From Nymphaea colorata (taxonomy: Eukaryota > Streptophyta > Magnoliopsida > Nymphaeales > Nymphaeaceae), in the NCBI RefSeq assembly GCF_008831285.2, contig NC_045143.1, positions 23,746,302 through 23,810,301 on the forward strand: 64,000 bases of DNA, written 5' to 3'. A model generated the notes under the pieces. The model had not been told where the DNA came from. It did no database searches and saw only the letters and a program-made list of their open reading frames with translations. A program made the position numbers and the translations under genes. Below are positions 11,793-21,773 of this stretch, piece by piece (within the stretch, counting starts at the first letter, position 1; each line of letters starts with the position of its first letter).

Positions 11793-13245
11793 TGTCACAC
11801 CCCAACCCTTTGACCCTCAATTTTTTTTTTGTTAAAACATAAAACATTGAGGTGCGACGACATAATGATTCAAATGGAAGGAGCTATGCAACTCAATGAT
11901 AGTAGGGCAACTTTCCATTATATGACAAATTCAGTCCAGACAAAATTACATCATATTTTTCTAATAATACATATGGCAAAAATGCCCCAAACCACAACAT
12001 TGATGCCTAACAAAAACATGACATCAATAAAACCAAAACATGATGCGTCGGCAATACAATAGACCCAAAATCTTCACAATATGATGTGAGTAGAGCCACC
12101 TGATCAATCTGCTGCCCCGAGTCCGCCAAAACCTGAAAAAGAAAAATAAATTGAAGGTTTGTCCTTCGCACTATGGCAACATACCAGATAAATCCCTAAC
12201 TCTTTTAGGTAAGGGCTCAAATTTGGGATATATCAATTACGAAAGTTTATGTCATGATAGGGCATACAGTCACATGACTTGTCATGAAGGCCCCTTACAT
12301 ATATCATGATATGTAAAGGCCACTCGATGCTCATAATAACACATTCAATAGTCACATGCAGTTCATGTACAAACACTAATTCACATTCTCTTCATTCATA
12401 TTCTTTTTATTTACGATAGCTTTAGTGAATTGACAGTTCTTGTTGGTGCAAACACATGCATGTGCACACCATAGATGACCTACAGTCGGGAGACAACCCC
12501 CATTGTGGCCCGAAAAGATATGGATTCATTCACGCTGCAGAGAAAGAACAATTATCTATGGATGTGTGAATTCCAAAGAGAATTACTCAGTCTTTCCTAG
12601 GACACCCAGGTTGGGAAGGCGGGAGACAACGCTCCAAGCACATCACACAACGATATCCTGGGGTCTTGCACCGTCTTCGCTCCAAGCAGGTGAGACCAGT
12701 GACGAAGGTGGGACATCTCCCAAACACATTGCCACAACCCACCAGTCTCTCATCTATTATTTTTTCTTACTTGTCATTATGAAAGCACATTCACAAAATG
12801 ACTGGCTAGCTTATCAGGTTGGTTCACTTCACAAGTGCACCCATACATCCAAATGCCTCCACACGAAGGCTGCACATATAGTCAACGTTCTTAGTTAGCC
12901 GTCATAATATTACAGGTATAACTACCCTCCAAAATCATCCAATTGCATCATGCCCATGGCAATGCATTTTAAATATGTTGCAACATTCACATCATTCAAA
13001 CATATCAATCACATCTTTCAAAACTTAGCCAAATCACGGTGAGTAGTATCGATATGTGATTAGCTCATAGTTGTCCTATGCAATTATCATTGTAGGATGT
13101 TTTCTAATACACAACCAGGGTCGAGGAGATACTTGGTTCGATATCCCACCTCATCTGCCCTAAGCAGTTACCATTTCTAGCATGCACATGCAATTGCGTA
13201 GTAATTTTTGAAACAAAACTTATCTCATAACAATTCAATCACATG
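11793..13245 (-). repeat. Gypsy-2 3' LTR, distal part
   Basis: Matches the right-hand LTR from 42047 to about 43500 throughout. It is interrupted at 13245/13246 by Copia-1; the remainder resumes at 26331. ACATG (13241-13245) is the left copy of the Copia-1 target duplication. No gene is contained; the open frame at 12503-12898 is LTR sequence. Confidence 0.85.
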
Positions 13246-13498
13246 TGTAGAAACATGAGCACAGAGAAAGAGAATACGAGGAACATGATGTAACGTAGAA
13301 AAACTCTCAACAAAAGAAAAAAAACCACGGATGAGGAGGAGCTGGTTGCCCACTAGCCGCCAGACTCTCTCTCTCTTAAGATTTCATTACACATAAGGAT
13401 TAGGGTTACACGACTTAAGTAATGCCCAACAAGGGCTACAAGATGGATCAGGTATGGATCCGGACCCGGTCCCGAGACCCGTCTAACATACTTCAACA
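13246..13498 (-). repeat. Copia-1 3' LTR (253 bp)
   Basis: Begins TGTAGAAACA and ends ACTTCAACA on the plus strand; the partner copy at 26078-26330 is the same length. On the minus strand the polypurine tract CTTGAGGGGGAG directly precedes it. Contains CT-rich runs near 13366-13378. Confidence 0.9.
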
Positions 13499-13513
13499 CT
13501 CCCCCTCAAGTTG

Positions 13514-15048
13514 GGCATACATATCAAACATGCCCAACTTGGATACATTTCTCTCGAACGAAGTAGAAGATAGAGCCTTCGTCAGAACATTGGCGGTTTG
13601 GTCTTCAGACTTCATGTAAGGTAGGATTAATTCCTTACCATCAATCCTTTCACGAATGAAGTGACGGTCAATCTCAACATGTTTTGTTCTGTCGTGTAGA
13701 ACAGGGTTGTTGGCTAAATTGATTGAAGACTTGTTATCACATTACATATTCATAGGTCCTTCAATCTTTATTCCAATATCAGTCAGCAATATTTTCAACC
13801 ATAGTAACTCTGACACTCCCATAGCAACGGCTCTATATTCTGCCTCTGCACTAGATCGAGAACATACATCATGTCTCATGCTCCTCCATACGACAAGGTT
13901 TCCTCTCAAGTAGATACAATACCCTGTAGTAGACCGTCTGGTATTAGCACAACCTGCCTAGTCTGCATCTGAATACCCATCGATCTCTACAGTCTCTTGT
14001 TTCACGTACAAGAGTCCCTTGCCAGGATTTCTCTTCAAGTAACATAATACTCTGTCCACAGCCTTCAGATGTGCATCAGTAGGAGCATGCATGAATTGAC
14101 TCAATACATTCACCACAAAAGTGATATATGCTCTCGTGAGGGTAAGATAAATCAACTTTCCAACCAGACGTTGATATCTTCCCTTAGCTTCTTCACAGAG
14201 CAGCTCTCCATCTCTAAGGCTCAACTTGTGTCCAGTGTCAAGTGGGGTAGAAGCAGGTCTACAACCCAATTTACCAGTCTCTTCCAACAGATCTAATGTG
14301 TATTTCCTTTGGTTTAGCACAAGCTTGGTACTAGATCTAGTAATCTCAATACCAAGAAAATACCTCAGCTTGCCAAGATCCTTGAGATCAAATTCGGGAG
14401 CCAGTAACCCTTTCAACTTGATGATCTCCTCCTCATCATTACCTGTGACAATCATGTCATCCACATAGACAAATAAAAGAGTAACTCTGCCCTCCTTTTT
14501 CTTCACTAACAGAGTGTGGTCTCCATTCCCTTGATTGTACCCATGATATTGCATCACTCGTCTCAGTCGTTCGAACCATGCTCTGGGCGACTGCTTGAGA
14601 CCATATAAGGCCTTTTTCAGCTTACAACGTTTCTCTGGTTCTTCATATCCTAGAGGCATGCACATATATACTTCTTCTTCGAGATCACCATTGAGGAAGA
14701 CATTCTTAACGTCAAGTTGGTACATCTTCCACTCCTTCATCACAGCTAGGGACATAACAACTCTAACTGTCTTCATTTTTGCAACGGGAGCAAAGGTCTC
14801 CAAGTAATCAATCCCATATTTTTGGCTAAACCCCTTGGCCACAAGACGAGCTTTGTACATTTCAACACTTCCATCTGGTTTGTACTTGATAGTATACACC
14901 CACTTGGATCCAACCAAGTGAGTTGCCTCAGGAATCTTCCCAACTTTCCATGTCATGTTTCTTCTCAAGGCTTCCATTTCTTCTTTCATAGCATCAGCCC
15001 ACTTGGAATCACTTTGAGCTTTAGCAACAGACCTGAGAATCACAGCTC
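13514..15048 (-). pseudogene. Copia-1 reverse transcriptase and RNase H (broken)
   Basis: The RT (RVT_2 family) runs from GSKWVYTIKYKPDGSVEMYK through QLDVKNVFLNGDLEEEVYM and KKALYGLKQSPRAWF to the catalytic FVYVDDMIVTG near 14470, followed by LRYFLGIEI and SQFMHAPTDAHLKAV. RNase H follows without a gap: GYSDAD, then SRSSAEAEYRAVAMG and CDNKSSINLANN. A stop replaces the Trp after YSDAD (about 13957) and another replaces the Tyr before CDNKS (about 13730). Integrase is read in a different frame just upstream (frameshift near 15040). RT itself is open over about 360 codons, so decay is modest. Confidence 0.88.
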
Positions 15049-15973
15049 ATGACACCCTTTCTCAGGGCAATGGGAAAATCTTCATTTTTCTTTTCAACCT
15101 CATCTTGAGTCTTCGAGGTAGGACTTGGTTCATCTAGAGAAGGAATGGTATTGGGATTGGAAGTAGATCTCGCACCACAAGTCACTTCCTCTGTCTGAGC
15201 ACCTCGTCTAGAGTAGACCTGTCCAAACAACCGCTGGCCTTCCTTCTCAGCTCCAGGGTCACACCCTTTCTCCCTCTCATGCTCATAATCAACTGTAAGA
15301 GGTTCAGCTTTCTTGTAGTCCAAAAAATCTGTAAATTGAATTTCCTGACCCTGAGAATACTTTTCCCTAACAACAGACTTCTCCCCCTGAAGAGGATTCT
15401 CACCAAAGTAAGAGGCATGTTCCAAGAAGGTAAAATCCCGTGTAACATAAACTCGACCAGTGGTGGGATCAAAATATCTGTATCCTTTCTGAGTAGGGGA
15501 ATACCCAATAAACACACCTTTGATAGACCGGAGATCAAGTTTCTTAGCATTGGGACTGTGATTATGAATAAAACACACACAGCCAAAAACACGAGGAGGT
15601 AGAAGAAACGGTTGATGACTTCCAGGCAGTAACGAATGGGGAGTCTGACCATTCAGCACATGACTGGGCATGCGGTTGATGAGATACACACTAGTAAGAA
15701 CTGCAACACCCCAATAGTGTTTGGGAAGATTTCTCTGAAATAGAAGGGCCTTGGTGACATTAAGGAGTTGGCAATTTTTCCTTTCAGCCACCCCATTTTG
15801 TGGGGGAGTATAATTACAGGACGTCTCATGTACAATCCCTCTTTTTCGAAGAAAATCCTCAATAGACTGACACATATACTCACGGGCATTATCAGACCGG
15901 AAGGTTTTAATAGTTCCACCATATTGAGTATGTACAAGGAGAATGAAGGTTTCTATGACATGAGGAACCTCAC
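15021..15973 (-). pseudogene. Copia-1 integrase, C-terminal two thirds
   Basis: Starts inside the integrase core with SEVPHVIETFILLVHTQYGG and contains the second catalytic Asp in FRSDNAREYM and the Glu region in TPPQNGVAERKNCQLL, then RVFGCVCFIHNHSP, KGVFIGYSPTQKGYRYF and the Pro/Ser/Glu-rich linker toward RT. The HHCC zinc finger and the first catalytic Asp are absent because the sequence is cut at 15973 by Gypsy-1. The missing part does not reappear on the far side of Gypsy-1. Confidence 0.85.
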
Positions 15974-18938
15974 TGTGACCTTTTGACACACAACCATTTT
16001 TTTTTTCTAAACATCAAACATCGAGGTGTGACTACACAACAGTTCAAAAGAAATGAGCCAAGCAATTCAAAACAATGGGGTGAACTTTCATTTATAGAAG
16101 AACGTCATTTCATATAAAATCACATCCCTATACATGACAAAAATGCCCCAAAATCCTAACATTGATGCCTAACAAAATAAGACATCAATACAAACGAAGC
16201 AAGATGCGCCGGCACTATACAAACAAAACCCAAAACCTCCTCAGTAGGACGTGAGTGAAGCCATTTGCTCAACCTGCTGCCCGGGGTCCGCCAAAACTTG
16301 AACAAGAAAACAACTGAAGGCTCAGCCTTCGCAGTATGGCAACAAGCCAGGAAAATACCAAACCCATCCATGTAGGGCTCAAATAAGAGAACAAATATCA
16401 AAATCATCTATCATCATGTCGTGTCAGAGTGTGACACGTAAAGGCCACTTAATGGCCGCACTAACACAATTTCAATCTCATGCAAGGCCAGCTTAAACAT
16501 AACACTTGCATTCATATCATTCACATGCACATCAGTCATACACATTCAATCATATACATTACATTTTCATTAACTTTAGTGAATTAACAGTTCATGTGGG
16601 TGCAACACAGGCACGTGCACACCATGGGCAACCTACAGCCGAGTGACAACCCCCGTGGTGGCCCATACAGTATGGATCCATTTCATCCGCTGCAGCGGTA
16701 GAGCACTCAACCCTAGATGTGTGAATTCCAAGGAGAGATACTCAGTCTTCCCTAGGACACCCAGGTTGGGAAGGCGGGAGCCCACGCTCCAAGCACAACA
16801 CACAACAGTACCCTAGGGCCTTGCACCGCCTGCGCTTCGAACAGGCGAGACCAGTGGCGAAAACAGGATGTCTCCCAAACACATAGCCACATCCCACTGG
16901 CCTCTCATCTCTTAATCATTTGTTATTATCATTAGAAAAATACATTTGCAACTGGCTGGCTAGCTCATGAGGTTGGTATACTTCTCGAGTGCACCCACAC
17001 CTCCAATTGCCTCTACACGAGGTTTACCCATAACACTAACAGTCATAGCTAGCCGTCATACAATATGGGTACAATTACCCTCCAATGCATTCATTTGCAT
17101 TATTGCCCACAACAATGAATATGCAACAAAATACAACATTCATATCAGTTATCGCATTAATCATATCTTTGAAAAACTTAGCCAAACCACAGAGAGTAGT
17201 CTCGATCTGCGATTGACTCGTAGCTGTCCTATGCAGTTATCATTCTATGATGCTTTCTAATACATAATTGGGGTCGAGGAGACACTCGACTCGATACCCC
17301 GCCTCATCTGTCCTAAACAGATATCAATTCTAGCATGCACATGCAAATGCGTAACCTTTTCAAAACAACTACTAATAACCTTTCAAACAATTCATATCGT
17401 ATATCAAAGCATGGACAAACATACATATACTCATTTACAAGACAATCAATTAAGTCACATCGCAATCCTAAGATCCCATGATCCTAGGAGCACACAATCA
17501 CACATTTGCCCAGGCATGGATTTGCCTGAAATGTCGCCATACCTGTGGCGCGCTCACAAAACTCTTCAAAATTCCTCGAGCTTCGAACTCAAGGTCGACG
17601 GGACGTGCCCGGTGTACTTGCAGACATAAACAAAAGGTAAGACTTCTACTAGTTACCTTAACATTCTAAATAAATACAAAACAAAATCATTGAGGCATAT
17701 GTCATCGCCTCAAGAGGGTGTCGACGGGTAGTGTCGACCTACAAGCCCTCTCATAGGCCACTACGCAACTTCTTGCCGTTTCCACCCAACGTCAAAACCC
17801 CAATGCTTCGATCAATCCATCCTTAACGCATTTCTCATAACCTTTCCTTTATTTGAGGTGTCTTCCCAACATGCGCACCCTCTTCCTACTACACATACCA
17901 CCCACGACATCAAGGGTGCTCCAAGCATTCCCCAAAGGCGGTCCTACGCTTCTCCACAACGTCTAACTCTACCATGCTTCCCTATAGCATCGAAAACAAC
18001 CTATCATGCATAAAAGATCATAATAAACACGAATCATCTCTGCTCTTCCATCATCCTACACTTTTCCCAAAAAGCAAGGTCACTAGCATGCGTCCCTAAC
18101 TATCAATTCTACCTTCTAGCATGCTCAAACAATAATTATACATGTTCTGATAGATAAAATTCAAGAATCTAAGCTCAAATAGGCCTTGCTCACCCCAATC
18201 CAAGTGTCCAAACTGCTGTAACGCCTCCGACAGCCCCCCTTCAAACGTTCAATCAAACTTCAACGACACCAATCGTGCAGTGCCGCCACCACTAACAAGG
18301 CCTAATCGCTGCTAAGAGGGGAAAAACACGTTCCCCAAGTTGGAAACCTAACAAACCATGCTGAAAACAGTGAGGAAGAGTGCTCGATTGGGGGAAAATG
18401 GAAAAACAAATAGGAAATGGGGAGAAAAACTCAAGTAGGAAATGTGAGGGCAGGGAAAGGGCACTATCAAAAAGGGTGGACAGAAGAGAGAGTGAGGAAA
18501 GGAGGGTTCAAACTGAAAGGGAAAGACGATAGAGGGGAGGGAAAATCAAGCGGCCAAGAAAGAGACGGTGAAGAGAAGACGGGCGGAACGAGTAGGGAGC
18601 TCTAGCAGAGAGAGAGAGGAAAAAAAAATCATACGGTAGGGGGAAGAGGCTGCGTGGGAGGGAGGAGAAGAAACAAACAGAGAGGGCGAGAGAGAGAGAG
18701 AGAGAGCTCACCCACGCTGCCGCCGCCGGCACCTCTGCCACTGTCGTCGCCACCGCCGGTCCAGCCACTGCCCCTTCTTCTTCTCTGCGCTGGCACGGGA
18801 GACCACCAGGAGAACGACGAAGGAGAATAGGGAAAGGCGAGGGAGGAGCCCTCACGTCGGGCTTCGTCACGACAAAGGGGTTCGAGTCTGGATCTGGACC
18901 CTGACCCGATTCAACCTGCAAGAACGTTGCACATTACA
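15974..18938 (-). repeat. Gypsy-1 3' LTR (2965 bp)
   Basis: On the minus strand it begins TGTAATGTGC at 18938 and ends ...AAAAGGTCACA at 15974. Compared with the partner LTR (ending AAAAGGTCGGGGTATGACA) it lacks 8 bp at its very end, and carries about 20 extra bases near 18040-18060. It contains GA-rich repeats near 18600-18710. The open frames at 17411-17669 and 18508-18921 are LTR sequence repeated in the other copy, not genes. Confidence 0.9.
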
Positions 18939-18970
18939 TCCTACCCTCCTTAAATAAAATTTCGTCCTCG
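18939..18970 (-). other. Gypsy-1 polypurine tract region
   Basis: The minus strand reads GAGGACGAAATTTTATTT then AAGGAGGGTAGGA directly against the LTR start TGTAATG. This is the usual plus-strand primer arrangement at the 3' end of Tekay-type elements; the same layout occurs in Gypsy-2 at 28087-28118. Confidence 0.7.
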
Positions 18971-18983
18971 AAATTTAGATCAT

Positions 18984-20175
18984 TCCTCAATGCAAGAACA
19001 AGTGTGGATATCTCTTCCGCATGTCCTCCTCAGGTTCCCATGTGCTCTCCTTCAATCCATGGTACTGCCATTCCACCTTCACTAAAGGAATTCTCTTCGT
19101 GCGAAGCACTTGCTCTCTTCGATCCACAATTCTAATAGGTTTTTCTTCCATTGTCAGATCATCTTGCACCTGAATACCTTGAAAATCAATCACATGTGTC
19201 GGATCTGGTACGTACTTTCGAAGCGTGGAAACATGAAAAACGTCATGAACATGACTCAAGTCAGGTGGTAGTGCCAATCTGTATCCCACCTCTCCAATCT
19301 TCTCTAATATCTCAAAAGGTCCTACGAACCTCAGGCTCAACTTTCCCTTCATATCAAAACGAAAAACACCTATAGTAGGGAAAATCTTCAAGAACACATG
19401 ATCACCAACCTCAAATGTCAACCCTCTACGACGAATGTCGGCATAGCTTTTCTGTCTGCTCTGAGCAGTCAAGAACTTTTTCCTTATCAATAGCACTTGG
19501 TCGGTGTAGTGTTGCAATACTAAAGGGTTTTTGATCTTACCGTCACCCAATTCGGTCCAACAAGCTGGCAATCTACACGGTCTTTCATACAAAGCCTCAA
19601 AAGGTGCCATCCCAATACTAGAGTGGTAACTATTGTTATATGCAAATTCTACCAATTGCACATGTTTGTCCCATTCTCCTTTCCATTGTAAGACACATGC
19701 GCGCAACATGTCCTCTAAAGTCTGAATGGTCCTCTCAGACTGCCCATCAGTTTGGGGGTAGAACGCTGTACTTAGCCTAAGCTTGGTACCCAATGCCTTT
19801 TGCAGTTGCCCCCAAAACCTAGAGGTGAAACGTGGATCTCGATCCGAAATGATAGACTTTGGCACTCCATGCAATCTCACTATCTCGCCAATATATAACT
19901 CTGCGAGACTTTCCAAGGACTGACTGATTCTGATTGGCAGAAAATGGGCAGACTTCGTAAGTCGATCAACAATCACCCATATGGCATCATGTTGTCTTTG
20001 GGTGTGAGGCAACCCAACCACAAAATACATCGTAATATCTTCCCATTTCCACACTGGGATATCTATTCTCTGCAACAAGCCTCCTGGTCGTTGATGCTCT
20101 GCTTTTACCTGTTGGCAAACTAAGTACTTTGCCACATATTCTACAATTTCACGCTTCATTCCAGGCCACCAAAAA
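18984..20175 (-). pseudogene. Gypsy-1 integrase with chromodomain-like C-terminus
   Basis: One open frame of about 395 codons begins at the end of the zinc-finger region (FWWPGMKREIVEYVAKYLVC, then CQQVKAEHQRPGGLLQ) and continues into the rve core. The first catalytic residue, normally Asp in ITMDF, is Tyr here (ITMYFVVGLP, near 20030). The second Asp (SIISDRDPRFTSRFW) and the Glu (AFYPQTDGQSERTIQTLED) are kept. Downstream come RRRGLTFEVGDHVFLK, the GPFEILEKIGEVGYRLALPP block, and a chromodomain-like tail (KVEWQYHGLKESTWEPEEDM). The N-terminal end is fused by deletion to the protease. Confidence 0.9.
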
Positions 20176-20188
20176 TTACTTTTAAAAC

Positions 20189-21549
20189 ATACGACATCTT
20201 CTTAGCCGACACTTCTAGAGAAGTAGCAAATCGGCTAGAAATAAACGAATGGGTCGCCCTTGCATCAAATAACACTCTAGCAATATGAGAACCAACAAGT
20301 AAAGTACCTTCAACGAGGTCATGTGCCTGAAGCTCCTCCACGGTAGTAGCATAGACAAGTCCAGTCGCCTGTCGTGCGCTAGAAGGACCGGCCTCAGGCT
20401 TCTTCAATTCTCTTTCTTTAAGGGGTAATCCTTGATGAAGTGTCTTATTCCCCCGCAGTGTAAACAAGCCCCGGTCACTCGATAACACGGCTTCCCAGGG
20501 TGTACACGAGAACAAGTGGGGCACTTTGGTGAGGTCGGAGAGGCCACTGACCCCTGAGTGGTCTCACTGCCGCTAGGTCTGTTCCGCCTGAATGTTCTGT
20601 CGTCCCACCTTTCATAAGGCCTTGTCTTGCCTGCAAGATGTGGGTGCTTGACTGACAGACGCCCACCCTGAGTGTGTTGAGTAGTTTTCTTTTCATGGTC
20701 CCTCTGAGTCCTAGCCCAATCTTCTTATATGCATCTAGCCATGGTGACCGCCTCGTCTAAGTCACGAGGTCTACTTGTCAAAACTTTGCTTCGCAGTCCG
20801 TCCCGCAGCCCGCGCACGAACTTGCCTGCTCTAGCCTCATCTGTAGTATAGAGGTGCGGACAATACACCTCCAAGTGCCGATATCTCGCAATATATTCCT
20901 CCAAGCTCATTTGATTCTGCTGCAAATCGAGAAACTCTTACATTTTCTTGTCCCTGGCATGCACTGGGAAGTAAGTGTTGAAGAAGGAATCTCTAAACTG
21001 CTCCCAAGAGATTGACAGTTGGCACGCAAACCGGATCTCACTAGTCGATTGCCACCAATTCTTGGCATCACCCTTCAACAGATAGGAGCCATAATTCACT
21101 TTATCTTCCTCTGGCACCTTCAGAAGCCCAAAAATGTGTTCCACTTCCTCAATCCATTCTTTTGCCTTGTCGTGACTACCCCCTCCTGAAAAGATAGGCG
21201 GCAGCAACACCATAAACTCTTGGTACGACACCGCCGTTGCCTTCTCCCAAAGTGGGGCACTGGTGTCTCCTGAAGGAGATGCATTACTCCTCTGATTACT
21301 GACCATCGACTGTACTAGCAAGGTCAACGTCTACAACGTGGTCAGCAATATAGTCTGTTGATCCGCAGGCGGAGTCTGTCTCGGTGGGGTTTGGGCACCC
21401 ACACTCGCCTGGGCATTCTGTTGCCATGAGGTACTGTCATCATGTGGGGTACGCGCGTCAGAATGAGCTGGACTTGGCTCCCTTTGTGCCTCTGTAGACG
21501 GTTCAACACGCTTCTTACCCCTACGTTGATATTCCATCTGTATAAACAA
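20189..21549 (-). pseudogene. Gypsy-1 gag and start of protease (broken)
   Basis: Begins MEYQRRGKKR (Met at 21537; an upstream Met at 21549 is also in frame). The retrotransposon gag domain is clear: FSGGGSHDKAKEWIEEVE, GDAKNWWQS, SWEQFRDSFFNTYFP, SLEEYIARYRHLEVYCPHL. In-frame stops lie near 21331, 20938 and 20725 and a frameshift near 20430. The zinc knuckle reads CLHCGGIRHFIKDY, with Tyr in place of the last Cys. Protease starts at EGTLLVGSHIARVLFDARATHSFIS, where the active-site Gly is Arg, and stops after KKMSYVLKV, where it is joined to the integrase. Confidence 0.85.
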
Positions 21550-21757
21550 GAACCTTTATTCTCAAATCACGTCTAAGACCAAACTCACAAGTCAAATCAC
21601 AACGTGCATTAGCACGAAGTTCAAAACATCGATCACATTATGTACTTATATTTGTAAAATCAAAACTACAATAACAATTTAATCAAATAAGTACGTACCT
21701 GGGCAACACGGCTTCACAGATAGGCTTTAACTCACATCCATAGTGGGGTTTGCCATG

Positions 21758-21769
21758 GCTCTGATACCA
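21758..21769 (-). other. Gypsy-1 primer-binding site (initiator tRNA-Met)
   Basis: The minus strand reads TGGTATCAGAGC, complementary to the 3' end of plant initiator tRNA-Met. It starts four bases after the 5' LTR end, fixing the orientation of the element and the LTR border at 21774. Confidence 0.9.
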
Positions 21770-21773
21770 AAAC

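Noticed and set aside
18508-18921. 137-codon minus-strand ORF
   Set aside because: Lies wholly in the Gypsy-1 LTR and is repeated at 24253-24726; composition-driven.
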